From assembly GCF_021531315.1 (NCBI RefSeq), contig NZ_JAFBIQ010000013.1, forward strand, positions 1 to 62,686: a stretch of DNA of 62,686 bases. Reading direction: 5' to 3'. The number at the start of each line of letters is the position of its first letter. Position 1 is the first letter of the stretch. A program made the position numbers and the translations under genes. This DNA comes from Oscillibacter valericigenes (GTDB lineage Bacteria; Bacillota; Clostridia; Oscillospirales; Oscillospiraceae). Shown in pieces: positions 24,541 through 33,337 of this stretch. The notes below the pieces were generated by a model. The model was not told the origin of the DNA. It was given only the letters and a program-made list of their open reading frames with translations, and searched no databases.

Positions 24541-26759
24541 TCAGGCCAGAATCTGCTCCTGTATATGACCAAGTAGACTTAAAACTGGGAATCAAATCTT
24601 CTCTTCCGTCCGTAAAACCAACGCTCGCATTGCTCTTCCTCATGTGGCGAGAGATGGGCCGCCCATCCGAGTTAGAGTATGCAACTGCACAAGGGGACGC
24701 AATTGTACTGCGAACAGATATCGAAGAAGCACTGTATCAGAGACTTCATGAGATTTCTGGCGGGGTGACATTAGAGCAATTCCGGGATAAGACGAACAAC
24801 AATCTGATGTTCAAAGCGCAGCTTGAAGCATTGTCGGTTGCTTTTGAACTTGTATGGAAAGTTGCAAAAATCAGATTTTCTGATGGTAGGCCTAATAGTG
24901 CTGAAAGAACGGGCGGTTCACGTTTCCCTAAAAGAGTGTGGTTTACGCTCAATATGGATCTGCTCGACGCTGTCTGTGGTGATGATGCTGATTACCTCAA
25001 AGTCTTTTTTTCGTGGCTTGGCTTTGATCTGAATGCTGATAATGAAAAAGAACGTAATATTATTCGTTTTCTGACCATCATTTCGGAGTCAGCATACTAC
25101 AAGCTGATCGACAACGAAGCAGGTGTAGTGTTTAACCTAGAAAGTGTGTATAAAGCCGTCTTGTCCCATACCGATGCCGTGGATATCTCTGGTGACAAGG
25201 AGGCAAAGGGCTCTTTGCGTATTTTGAAATCTGCCCTTGCAGAAAACCTTATTTCAAACATTTCTGTCCACAACAATGCTGTAACAGCAATTGATGCAGA
25301 TGCTTTGAGACATTATGCCGACAGAGTGTCTGTATTCCATCAGTTGGAACCTAAGGTATATCTCACAACTCCCACTACAGCTCCAACGATTGATTTTGAT
25401 GCTCTTCGTCAGGAGTGGATGGATAAGGACAACCAAGAATTTATACTTTCATGCCTTGATTTCATGAAAACGCACGGCTTGTTCACAGATAAATCTCTTG
25501 AAACACTCCAGGACAAAGAGCAATGTGCAGTTTTGTTCCGCCACAACTCGCTTAATGGCATTCTCTTGTGTGTGAATCCTAACCAACCGGACGATGAGCA
25601 GCGCAAGGATGCTAACGGCAATGCCCGCTACTATTCCGAAAAGTATATCATCGCCGAAAATGAATATTTTGTTTCCTCAGAATGGAGACCCGACAGAGAG
25701 GATGCAAGAAAGCCATTAATAGATTGGATTTTTGCACTAATGCAGGAAATTAAATTCAATACAGGCTATCAGAGTGAATTTCCTCGTAACCGTATCCTTT
25801 TCGGCGCTCCTGGCACTGGTAAGAGCTTTACTCTGAACCATGAAAAGGATGACCTGCTTACAGATGGTGGCGAATACGAGCGAGTGACTTTCCACCCAGA
25901 TTATTCCTACGCCAATTTTGTCGGTACATATAAGCCGGTGCCCTGCAAGGACAGCGATGGCAAGGACGCAATCACATATTCTTATGTGCCTGGTCCGTTT
26001 ATGCGAACCTATGTAAAAGCCCTTCAGAACAGCAGAACAGATGACATCAAACCGTTCCTGCTTATCATCGAGGAAATCAACCGTGCCAATGTTGCTGCTG
26101 TGTTCGGTGATGTATTCCAGTTGCTCGACCGTGGCAATGACGAGGTTAGTGAATATCCGATTCAGGCATCTGAGGACATCAAAAAGTATCTGGCAGGAGA
26201 ACTTGGCGGCAATCCAGATGATTACGCTGAAATCCGAATCCCAGACAATATGTTCATTTGGGCTACCATGAATAGCGCTGACCAAGGTGTTTTCCCGATA
26301 GATACTGCTTTTAAGCGCAGATGGGATTTCACCTATCTGGGCATCGATGACAATGAAGCCGGAATTGTTGGTAAAAAGGTCGTCCTTGGCCGGGGTGATT
26401 ATCGCCGCATGGTGGAATGGAATGTGCTCCGCAAAGCCATCAACGATGAACTGCTCACTTACAAGGTGAATGAGGACAAGCTGATGGGTCCGTATTTCAT
26501 TTCCAAGAAGAATCTGCCAGAAGGCGAAAAGATTGATGCTACCGTGTTCACCCGCATCTTTAAGAACAAGGTCATTATGTATCTGTTCGATGACGCCGCA
26601 AAGCAGAAACGCATTACTCTGTTCGGCGGCTGCGATGAGAAGGCAAAGAACCAGTATTCCAAGATTTGCGAAGAATTTGACACCAAGGGTGTTTACATTT
26701 TCTGCGAAGGAATCAGCAGCCAGTTTATTGATAATGTTCCAGAGGATGATGGAGAATGA
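24537..26759 (+). CDS. McrB/LlaJI R1-like AAA+ GTPase restriction subunit
   Basis: The 740-aa protein has an N-terminal specificity-like region and a McrB-type AAA+ domain: Walker A FGAPGTGKSFTLN near residue 421, Walker B-like LLIIEEINRANVAAVFGDVFQLLDR near 507, and sensor WATMNSADQGVFPIDTAFKRRWDF near 575. In McrBC and LlaJI systems this GTPase moves along DNA and activates the nuclease partner. It overlaps the McrC-like gene by 4 bp. Its place after two methyltransferases suggests a complete R-M system rather than a methylation-dependent type IV one. Confidence 0.85.
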   Translation: MIRPESAPVYDQVDLKLGIKSSLPSVKPTLALLFLMWREMGRPSELEYATAQGDAIVLRTDIEEALYQRLHEISGGVTLEQFRDKTNNNLMFKAQLEALSVAFELVWKVAKIRFSDGRPNSAERTGGSRFPKRVWFTLNMDLLDAVCGDDADYLKVFFSWLGFDLNADNEKERNIIRFLTIISESAYYKLIDNEAGVVFNLESVYKAVLSHTDAVDISGDKEAKGSLRILKSALAENLISNISVHNNAVTAIDADALRHYADRVSVFHQLEPKVYLTTPTTAPTIDFDALRQEWMDKDNQEFILSCLDFMKTHGLFTDKSLETLQDKEQCAVLFRHNSLNGILLCVNPNQPDDEQRKDANGNARYYSEKYIIAENEYFVSSEWRPDREDARKPLIDWIFALMQEIKFNTGYQSEFPRNRILFGAPGTGKSFTLNHEKDDLLTDGGEYERVTFHPDYSYANFVGTYKPVPCKDSDGKDAITYSYVPGPFMRTYVKALQNSRTDDIKPFLLIIEEINRANVAAVFGDVFQLLDRGNDEVSEYPIQASEDIKKYLAGELGGNPDDYAEIRIPDNMFIWATMNSADQGVFPIDTAFKRRWDFTYLGIDDNEAGIVGKKVVLGRGDYRRMVEWNVLRKAINDELLTYKVNEDKLMGPYFISKKNLPEGEKIDATVFTRIFKNKVIMYLFDDAAKQKRITLFGGCDEKAKNQYSKICEEFDTKGVYIFCEGISSQFIDNVPEDDGE

Positions 26760-28228
26760 TTTCAGTATTTTTACGAGAACAAAAACGCTATACCCAGGAG
26801 GTCCTAGTTAAAGAGTTTCATTGCTCCGAGGAAAAGACTGTCCGCATTCTGAAGCGTCTGAAAGAATATGGCGTTCTGAAGGCCGTAAAAGCAAATGACA
26901 CACAGAAGGATCTCACTGATCTGTTGGATGAGGATATCGAAATCGCTGATGTTGAGGTCGGCGAAAACGAATATCTGTATGTGTTCACTTTTGTGGGTGT
27001 TATTACAATTGAGGGTCGTGTGCTGAAATGCTATCCGAAATATCTGCTTGATGCCACGGCCCCCAAAGCAGAACTGAAACAAGTGCTGAAGGTTCTGGAA
27101 AAGTACAATTCCAAGGAACAAATCATTCGTATGTATAACGATACGAGTGACAGCAGTGCCTTTAATATGTTGGCTGTTATGCTATTCCTCCTCCAGGATT
27201 ATTTCGAGTATGGTGCCTATACCAACGCCCAGGACATCATCGAGTCCAACGGGTCCGGCGACATTCTTTGGGATAAGACCATCAACGAAACATTCACCCT
27301 CTTAAGCAACAACCGGCCGTATTACCCGGAATTGCTGACCATGAAGCGTGTGAATGACGATTTCGATTTCTTCAAGCGCCTGCATGAGTGTATCCTCACC
27401 CGTTGCACGAAGGAATTGAGAGATGCCGATCTGTTGGATCTATTTGATATTATGGGTGTCGATATTTCCGATGAGCATATTGAGGACTTTGGTGACAAGG
27501 AGTATGTCCTGGAGCGCATTGTCAAAGAACTCAATGTCCAGTTCAATACCCGCAAACAGATTCTGCTGAAAACACTGTATGCCTACATAGCCAACAGCAG
27601 CGCACTGGACGATCTGGACTGCTTCAGTATGTTCGGAACGAACTGTTTCAATCTGGTATGGGAGAAGGTCTGTGCGGAAGCAATGGACAACCAGTTGCAA
27701 AAACCTATCGGTGGTCTGCGGCTACCCGTGCCGTTGACAGAGCAATACCGCGATATGCGGCATAAGAAACTCATTGACTTGATTGATAAACCGCAGTGGT
27801 CTGGAACTGCACCGAACGGTGAACCGTTTGTTAAGCAGGCCGAGGATACACTTATCCCAGACCTCATTTCCATCGTTAATGTCGATGGGGACTATCAGTT
27901 TATCATCTTTGATGCCAAATACTACAACATTCAACTGGAACGCAATAAAAAGCTGCGTGGTCAGCCCGGTATCGAATCCATCACCAAGCAGTATTTGTAC
28001 CAGTTGGCCTATCAGCCTTTTGTAGAGGCTCACCAGATCGGCACAGTGCGGAACTGCTTCCTCATGCCGACTGCTTCTGCTGAAATAATCGAAAAAGGAA
28101 CTGCATCCCTTGCCATGTTAAGTGAACTGGGACTGCGGGACATTCAGGTGCGATTGCTGCCTGCAGAAATGATGTACCGGCACTACATTGACAACACGAA
28201 GTTAGACTTGCAGCTTCTAAATCTGTAG
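26756..28228 (+). CDS. McrC/LlaJI R2-like nuclease subunit
   Basis: The 490-aa protein starts with a winged-helix-like segment (SVFLREQKRYTQEVLVKEFHCSEEKTVRILKRLKEYGVLKAVKA). It ends with a PD-(D/E)XK core: PDLISIVNVDGDYQFIIFDAKYYN, near residue 370-390, gives Asp and then Asp-Ala-Lys. This is the LlaJI-like restriction endonuclease layout. It is probably activated by the upstream GTPase. It is the last gene of the operon and is followed by a terminator. Confidence 0.75.
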   Translation: MISVFLREQKRYTQEVLVKEFHCSEEKTVRILKRLKEYGVLKAVKANDTQKDLTDLLDEDIEIADVEVGENEYLYVFTFVGVITIEGRVLKCYPKYLLDATAPKAELKQVLKVLEKYNSKEQIIRMYNDTSDSSAFNMLAVMLFLLQDYFEYGAYTNAQDIIESNGSGDILWDKTINETFTLLSNNRPYYPELLTMKRVNDDFDFFKRLHECILTRCTKELRDADLLDLFDIMGVDISDEHIEDFGDKEYVLERIVKELNVQFNTRKQILLKTLYAYIANSSALDDLDCFSMFGTNCFNLVWEKVCAEAMDNQLQKPIGGLRLPVPLTEQYRDMRHKKLIDLIDKPQWSGTAPNGEPFVKQAEDTLIPDLISIVNVDGDYQFIIFDAKYYNIQLERNKKLRGQPGIESITKQYLYQLAYQPFVEAHQIGTVRNCFLMPTASAEIIEKGTASLAMLSELGLRDIQVRLLPAEMMYRHYIDNTKLDLQLLNL

Positions 28229-28273
28229 AATCAAAACTAACTGCTTAATAAGCGTCAATTCTGACAACGTATA

Positions 28274-28320
28274 AAAAGGACGCCATCTCAGCACTGCACA
28301 GCGAGATGGCGTCCTTTTAT
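28274..28320 (+). terminator. Terminator after the restriction operon
   Basis: A perfect 16-bp inverted repeat AAAAGGACGCCATCTC (28274-28289) and GAGATGGCGTCCTTTT (28303-28318) flanks a 13-bp loop. It is the clearest terminator in the window and works in both directions. Confidence 0.95.
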
Positions 28321-28325
28321 TTATG

Positions 28326-28475
28326 AGGCATATAGCATTCTTGTGGGGTGTTAGCTGGCAGAAGTTTTTCAGCCCAGAATTCGTCAGCTTGGCTCAGCCC
28401 CAGCGCACTCTGCAGAACCCAAAGAAGGTATTTGTACGGATCAAGTTTGTTCTCCTTCGCCGTGATCTACAGCCT
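28326..28475 (-). pseudogene. IS66-type transposase, C-terminal remnant on the minus strand
   Basis: Minus-strand translation reads ENKLDPYKYLLWVLQSA then LGLSQADEFWAEKLLPANTP and QECYMPHK before a stop. This is the C-terminal motif of IS66 transposases (xAKENxLDPYKYL ... PxECY). It lies back to back with a second IS66 tail on the plus strand, and their shared segments form an inverted repeat (TACGGATCAAG ... CTTGATCCGTA). Confidence 0.75.
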
Positions 28476-28629
28476 GATTGAAACGGCGAAGGAGAATGGC
28501 CTTGATCCGTATCGTTATCTGCTGTGGGTCCTGCGAAATGCTCCTGCCCTGAGCCAGGCAGATGCGGCGTGGGCAGAACAGCTCACGCCCGCCAATGCGC
28601 CGCAGGAGTGCAAAATACCACAGAAATGA
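28462..28629 (+). pseudogene. IS66-type transposase, C-terminal remnant on the plus strand
   Basis: The plus-strand frame reads VIYSLIETAKENGLDPYRYL then LWVLRNAPALSQADAAWAEQ and LTPANAPQECKIPQK before the stop. This is again an IS66 transposase tail, about 70% alike by eye to the minus-strand one. There is no upstream DDE region. A GC-rich hairpin (GCCATCCCG ... CGGGATGGC, 28638-28660) follows and probably belongs to the IS end. Confidence 0.75.
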
Positions 28630-28669
28630 AATCGCGCCATCCCGACTTGTGTCCCGGGATGGCACGATT

Positions 28670-29171
28670 ATTATACGCCTTTAACAGTGAGACGGCGGAT
28701 GCCTTCTCCAAAGCCCTTGGTAGCCGCACGGTGCTCTCCGGCTCTGTGAGTCGCGGCAAAAACGACCCCAGCCAGAGCTTACAGATGATGGAACGCCCCC
28801 TGCTGACGGCGGATGAGCTCAAGTCCATCCCCAAGGGCAGCTTCATCGTGCAGAAGACCGGATGCCACCCTATGCGTACCCGCTTGCGCCTGTTCCTCGA
28901 ATGGGGCATCACCTTCGAGGAGGAATACCGTGTGGAGGAGCAGGCAGCCCGAAAGGTCTATTATGCCGATCAGGATGCGCTGACTCGCGCCATCGTGCGA
29001 AAATATCCGCCCACGCTGCCGGGGCAGAAGACTACTCGCTCCGCTAAGGGCGAGGGACAGCTCCATGATGCGCCCGTGCAGGAGATGGTGGTAGCGGAGG
29101 ACATTGACTATGACCGTATGCCGCACAAGCGCGCCCCTTATAATCTTCCCCGGCAGGAGGTGGATCGGTGA
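28670..29171 (+). pseudogene. VirD4/TraG coupling protein of a second ICE, 3' part only
   Basis: From about 28683 the frame reads NSETADAFSKALGSRTVLSG then SVSRGKNDPSQSLQMMER and continues with IPKGSFIVQKTGCHPMRTRLRLFLEWGI, matching the C-terminal third of the coupling protein at 18.3-18.6 kb but clearly diverged and with a longer tail. Walker A and Walker B are missing: the IS66 remnant replaces the 5' two thirds. It ends 4 bp into the second winged-helix gene, the same overlap as in the first copy. Confidence 0.8.
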
Positions 29172-29425
29172 GCTACTTTGACAGCATTTACGCCGACACA
29201 CTCCTGCCGCCCAGGGCTGTATCCGTCTATCTGTATCTCAAGGATCGGTCCAATAGTGCAGGAAGCTGCTGGCCCGGTATCAAGACGATTGCGAGAGAGA
29301 TGAATCTCTCCCGCAGTACCGTCAAGCGGGCATTGGCGGATTTGGAGCAGCACGGCTATCTTGCCAAACTGCCCCGATACCGTCCCAATGGGAGCAACAC
29401 CTCCAACCTCTATACGCTCAAATAA
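29168..29425 (+). CDS. Winged-helix DNA-binding protein (second copy)
   Basis: The 85-aa protein (PRAVSVYLYLKDRSNSAGSCWPGIKTIAREMNLSRSTVKRALADLEQHGYLAKL) is homologous to the one at 18630-18926 and also overlaps the end of a virD4 gene by 4 bp. It confirms that two related but distinct ICE right-hand modules are stacked here. A terminator follows. Confidence 0.75.
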   Translation: MSYFDSIYADTLLPPRAVSVYLYLKDRSNSAGSCWPGIKTIAREMNLSRSTVKRALADLEQHGYLAKLPRYRPNGSNTSNLYTLK

Positions 29426-29428
29426 AGC

Positions 29429-29468
29429 AAAAGTGGTTGGTATCATAATGTGATACCAACCACTTTAC
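29429..29468 (+). terminator. Terminator after the second winged-helix gene
   Basis: AAGTGGTTGGTATCA (29431-29445) pairs with TGATACCAACCACTT (29451-29465): a 15-bp perfect stem. Confidence 0.85.
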
Positions 29469-29544
29469 CCGAATAAAGGGAAAGACTGCACCGCTCCACC
29501 AAGGGAGGATTATGCCTGTTTGCTGGACCGAGGAGGGGTTCAAT

Positions 29545-29613
29545 ATGGACCCACCAGAACAGCTCACTCTATCAGAGATTAAGACAGAGAAAGAACAAGG
29601 TACTATGAATTAA
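29545..29613 (+). CDS. 22-codon leader peptide, relic of the protease leader in the first ICE
   Basis: AGGAGGGG (29531-29538) is followed by ATG 29545 and the short reading DPPEQLTLSEIKTEKEQGTMN. The same position in the first ICE (18968-19028) reads AHPEEPTLPEDTGQRKNKN, and the two share a 17-nt stretch (GACAGAGAAAGAACAAG). In the second ICE the protease gene is missing. The rest of 29614-29900 has no gene I can recognise. Confidence 0.35.
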   Translation: MDPPEQLTLSEIKTEKEQGTMN

Positions 29614-29902
29614 CCGAAGAGAACATTAGGTAATGCCTTCTCAGACCATACTTGATTATATCAAATTCCCACATTCTTTTTCAGCAGTATTGCCACCGCG
29701 AGATTAAAAACGCCTCTAGGAATTATGCAAATATTTCCCAGATTCCAAAACAAGTCGCTCATTGCAACCTTCAGTGTAGCACGAATTCACTCATCTGTAG
29801 GACCTAATGACTTCCGTACATCTTGGGTTTCTTAAAGTTGGATATGAGACAATTTGCAACCGAGATAGATTTTAAAAGCGAAAGGTTACAATCATGCTGT
29901 GC

Positions 29903-30421
29903 TTATGCGTGCAGGTATTCCTCACTCAGCCTGAGCGTAAAGGCCTTATAGAGATCATAAGCCTTCTCAAATTGATGTGCTTCAATGTACTGGATGCAGG
30001 GACAGATCATATCCTGATAAATACCGAGCCAAATTTGATCAGCATCATTTCTATTGCTTATGCTTTCAACAATCTGCGGGGCATTACGATAATAGTCTGC
30101 AATGTCTTGGGCTCCATTTTCCCGGTTTTTCAAGTAGTTGTCCCTGAACCCTCTCAGCACAGTCAGTTCATAACAGTCATCCGGCAGCCCCATTGCCGCA
30201 GTGCACGCAGTAGTAATAAAGCATCCGCCGTTGTTTTTAGATCCGTTATGTCCGCCTGAGGTTTTATCCCGACCATAATAACGATCTGGATTTAAGCCAT
30301 TTTCACGCATGAACGCATTGATCCCTTTTTCGGAGCGATATCCGTAAATATCTTCCGAATGATGACACCCAGAATCATAAAGATCAGCCTCTGCTTTGTC
30401 ATAATTAAATCGATCTGACAT
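29903..30421 (-). CDS. CFI-box-CTERM domain protein
   Basis: The 172-aa minus-strand protein has a Gly/Asn-rich linker and then GGCFITTACTAAMGLPDDCY followed by ELTVLRGFRDNYL. This is the CFI-box-CTERM domain, an uncharacterised small domain with a conserved Cys-Phe-Ile. The N-terminal 60 residues (FNYDKAEADLYDSGCHHSED) are unassigned. Upstream on this strand are small membrane proteins. Confidence 0.7.
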   Translation of the reverse strand: MSDRFNYDKAEADLYDSGCHHSEDIYGYRSEKGINAFMRENGLNPDRYYGRDKTSGGHNGSKNNGGCFITTACTAAMGLPDDCYELTVLRGFRDNYLKNRENGAQDIADYYRNAPQIVESISNRNDADQIWLGIYQDMICPCIQYIEAHQFEKAYDLYKAFTLRLSEEYLHA

Positions 30422-30502
30422 GGTATTTCCTCCTTGTTCAATATGTAATTACTTGCCTTGTTGCTGACAATTCAATTTCTACGGGAACACAACTCGCTCA
30501 AT

Positions 30503-30577
30503 TCACTTACTATGACCAATAAGCCACAAGAATGCGATTGCAATTTCAAAACAAAGCAGCCATCCTTCAATAGTCAT
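30503..30577 (-). CDS. 24-aa hydrophobic peptide
   Basis: The minus-strand ATG at 30577 follows AAAGGAGAGCAACGG and encodes TIEGWLLCFEIAIAFLWLIGHSK, a single hydrophobic helix with charged ends. It could be a small membrane protein or a type I toxin-like peptide. The good ribosome binding site is the main evidence. Confidence 0.4.
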   Translation of the reverse strand: MTIEGWLLCFEIAIAFLWLIGHSK

Positions 30578-30602
30578 AAACCGTTGCTCTCCTTTCACCC
30601 GA

Positions 30603-30905
30603 CTATTTAATCTTTCCAGACCTCCAATCTTCGAACTCTGTCCAATCCCAGTAGGATTTAACAGAATCAGAGTAATTTTTATCTTCAAGATGACCACGTT
30701 TGACTCTATTTTCTTGCCATCTTTCTCGTCTTACTTCTTCTTTTGCTTTCTCCTCTCTTCCTTTTTGATGTTGCAAGTCTGCTGCTATAAACATAGCCGT
30801 TGGGATTATAAATATAAAAGCGATGGTGACAGAGATGAAATTGAAGCCGCTTGCTTGAAAAAACATAAAACCGATGAACGCAAGGATAATGAAAAGGCCA
30901 TTCAT
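30603..30905 (-). CDS. Small membrane protein, unknown
   Basis: The 100-aa minus-strand protein has two hydrophobic segments at its start (GLFIILAFIGFMFFQ and FISVTIAFIFIIPTAMFIAADL) and a charged C-terminus (KGREEKAKEEVRRERWQENRVKRGHLEDKN). I do not recognise a family. The gene lies between the 24-aa peptide and another membrane protein on the same strand, probably in one transcription unit with them. Confidence 0.5.
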   Translation of the reverse strand: MNGLFIILAFIGFMFFQASGFNFISVTIAFIFIIPTAMFIAADLQHQKGREEKAKEEVRRERWQENRVKRGHLEDKNYSDSVKSYWDWTEFEDWRSGKIK

Positions 30906-30933
30906 ATAATCACCTCATAAATCAAAAGTCTCC

Positions 30934-31389
30934 TTAACTAACCTGAATTGATCCAATGCTGTCATATGGTACGACTTCGTATTTATCTGTAAAGCTGTAG
31001 TGGAGATGAAGCTCCTGAAGGCGCTCATTCCACGTTACATAATCACACCAAATTCGACTTCCATCTTTACACCAAACTAAAGTCTCGACTTTTTTCTCTT
31101 TTATATCTCTTTTCCACGGATATTTTTGTTGAAGATAAAAAGCGTAATTTGCATTTTCTATTTTCTGCTTTTTGCGCGCTGCAATGTACGCTTGAGACAT
31201 TGCATGAGCATTATAAGATTTTCCTTCTTTATATTTTCTGGCAGCTATAGGTTTAGTCGTATCCATTTTAGAAATGCCAATTATTGTAGAAATAACAACT
31301 AGAGCTACAGTAATCCAGAATAAAGGAACTCCCGCAAATAAGCGCACCGCCAAAGCAATAGGAAGACCGATCGCAAAATAATTTACCAT
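30934..31389 (-). CDS. Small membrane protein with soluble C-terminal half, unknown
   Basis: The 151-aa minus-strand protein starts with two membrane segments (YFAIGLPIALAVRLFAGV, LFWITVALVVISTIIGI), then a basic helical part (AARKYKEGKSYNAHAMSQAYIAARKKQKIENANYAFYLQQ), and a beta-rich end (VWCKDGSRIWCDYVTWNERLQELHLHYSFTDKYEVV). I do not recognise a family. Confidence 0.5.
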   Translation of the reverse strand: MVNYFAIGLPIALAVRLFAGVPLFWITVALVVISTIIGISKMDTTKPIAARKYKEGKSYNAHAMSQAYIAARKKQKIENANYAFYLQQKYPWKRDIKEKKVETLVWCKDGSRIWCDYVTWNERLQELHLHYSFTDKYEVVPYDSIGSIQVS

Positions 31390-31545
31390 GATAACACAAC
31401 CTTTCTATTTTTGGGTAAAGCACAATGATGTGCCTGTCAATGGTTCGTGCTGTGTCCCAAGATAAGTGAAATGGCAGTTTCAATGCGAAGGTGACATTTC
31501 TGTCAGGATTGGGATAACTCGACATTCGGCTAATCTCTTCCGGTG

Positions 31546-32694
31546 CTAAATCCTGGTATAATTTGTCTTTCTTTGCCTTGATACAGATAGCACAATTCCC
31601 ATTTCAGCCAACTGCATAACAAGAGCTGTTCCCCCGTAGCTAAAAAAGGGAAGGGATATTCCGGTAGTTGGAACTAACCCAGTTACAACAGCAATGTTTA
31701 GAAAGGTTTGCAAGGCAAATTGAGTGATGACACCAACACAGAGCAATGCTCCGAACCTATCCTTTGAATTTCGGGCGATTGTGTACCCTTTGATAATCAG
31801 CATCGCAAATATCGACAGTATTAGGCATGAGCCGACAAGGCCAAGCTCTTCGGCAACGATTGAGAACACAAAATCATTTTGCACCTCAGGCAGGAACAGG
31901 AACTTTTGCCGACTTCGTCCCAAACCAAGCCCCCACAGTCCACCGGAGCCAATCGCTAAAATGCTCTGCGAAAGCTGATAACCTTCATTAGAGGCATCGA
32001 TAAAGGGATTCTTCCACATTGCAATTCTTGACTGACCATACGAAACGATTCCTGTCATCAACAAGAAGATGCCAACGCTAACAATGCCCATAGCCATAAA
32101 AAACCATCTGAGTTGTATTCCCCCGACAAACATCAAGACGCAGCCCACAGCAACGATCAGAATGGCTCCCGACAAATGGGGCTCCTTCCACATAAGGGCA
32201 AAAATTAGGGTCAAAGTCGCAGCGTAGGGCAATATGCCGCTAACGAAGCGCCGCATTTTTTCTTTCTTGACCGATATCGAGGCAGAAAATGCTATGATCA
32301 CAGAAAGCTTGACGATCTCTGAAGGCTGAAAAGCAAATCCGGCTATGGAAATCCAACGCCTTGCGTTATTTCTAACTTCTCCAATACTGGGAAAAAGCAC
32401 CAACATCAGCAAAAACAATGAGAAGATCAAGAAAGCTCTACCCACTTTGCGAAGCCATTCATAGTCCAAAAAGCTAATAAATATCATCGCAGCAATACCG
32501 ATCAAAGCAAAGACAGCCTGCTTTTTGAAATAGAACAAGGCATCATTTTTGTAATGAAGCGCCGCAGGATAACTGGCCGAAAGCAACATTACCAAGCCAA
32601 TCGCGGTAAGCATTAACACTAAGCTCAGAAATTCAAAATCAAGCGGCAATGTGCAGAATTTAGGCCAATACGAAAACTTCTTTTTCTCTTTCAT
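31546..32694 (-). CDS. FtsW/RodA/SpoVE-family membrane protein
   Basis: The 382-aa minus-strand protein has about ten membrane segments and SEDS-family signatures: ARRWISIAGFAFQPSEIVKL, GLGLGRSRQKFLFLPEVQND, FVFSIVAEELGLVG and GLVPTTGISLPFFSYGG. SEDS proteins polymerise peptidoglycan glycan strands together with a class B penicillin-binding protein. No such partner is encoded nearby, and the gene sits between mobile element remnants, so it appears to be an extra, probably acquired, copy. Confidence 0.9.
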   Translation of the reverse strand: MKEKKKFSYWPKFCTLPLDFEFLSLVLMLTAIGLVMLLSASYPAALHYKNDALFYFKKQAVFALIGIAAMIFISFLDYEWLRKVGRAFLIFSLFLLMLVLFPSIGEVRNNARRWISIAGFAFQPSEIVKLSVIIAFSASISVKKEKMRRFVSGILPYAATLTLIFALMWKEPHLSGAILIVAVGCVLMFVGGIQLRWFFMAMGIVSVGIFLLMTGIVSYGQSRIAMWKNPFIDASNEGYQLSQSILAIGSGGLWGLGLGRSRQKFLFLPEVQNDFVFSIVAEELGLVGSCLILSIFAMLIIKGYTIARNSKDRFGALLCVGVITQFALQTFLNIAVVTGLVPTTGISLPFFSYGGTALVMQLAEMGIVLSVSRQRKTNYTRI

Positions 32695-32980
32695 CTCACT
32701 ATCTCGCTCTCCATTGTAATAAGTTGCGATTGGAAGCTCAGCATCCTACTGAATTCCCTTTTCTGCCTGCGCTCAAAGCTATGCGAGAATCTCTCTTCTG
32801 ACCTTTGATACCAAGGAGCCCTACAAGTATCTCTACATCTGTATAGAGATGTTTGCAGGGCTGCTTAACATTTATTTGAAGTTTTTCGTAGTATGGAGCT
32901 AAAAAAACCTGTACAACATGTGACCGCTCTCTTGTTATGGGGGATCCTGAAACATCCCACAAAGAGTTCGTAATGCACAG
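32695..32980. other. Intergenic stretch without a supported gene
   Basis: About 290 bp with only short frames. The small inverted pair ATCTCTA / TAGAGAT (about 32835-32855) is the only structure I see. This is the left shore of the IS debris that precedes the large operon. Confidence 0.4.
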
Positions 32981-33286
32981 CTAATCCGGCATGATGTCCT
33001 CAGACTTCCTATGGAGATAGAAGATTGCATCTACTTCCTCACTACGCATCTGTTTGAGGATATCAAGAGGGATTCCTTTTTCGTCATATCGGCTCATAAT
33101 GAGTTTCACGGTGCTGTTTCCGACACCGTAGTGGTTGCAACAGTCATCGTAGGAAATGTTCTTGAGACGCATATCGATGATGCCAAGGCTGGTCGTGCTG
33201 TTTTGCTTTGGAAATGATACTCCTTTCTTGCAGTTGCACTGCAGGAAAGAGTATAGCATATCCCTGTCTGTACTCACACCGCTCAT
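32981..33286 (-). pseudogene. Transposase N-terminal helix-turn-helix fragment (IS21-like)
   Basis: The minus-strand frame has LKNISYDDCCNHYGVGNSTV then KLIMSRYDEKGIPLDILKQM and stops at IMPD. The resolvase-like HTH start and the spacing resemble an IS21-type IstA beginning; the catalytic part is absent. Just upstream on that strand (33287-33330) is a tandem repeat of a unit like CTGAAATxxxGCACCAT, as multiple terminal repeats of IS21 ends would look. Confidence 0.4.
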
Positions 33287-33337
33287 CTGAAATCATCGCA
33301 CCATTCAACTGAAATTTGCACCATCTAATCATAATAT

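Noticed and set aside
31268-31525. A minus-strand frame upstream of the 151-aa membrane protein.
   Set aside because: No ribosome binding site, no domain, and it overlaps a better-supported frame.
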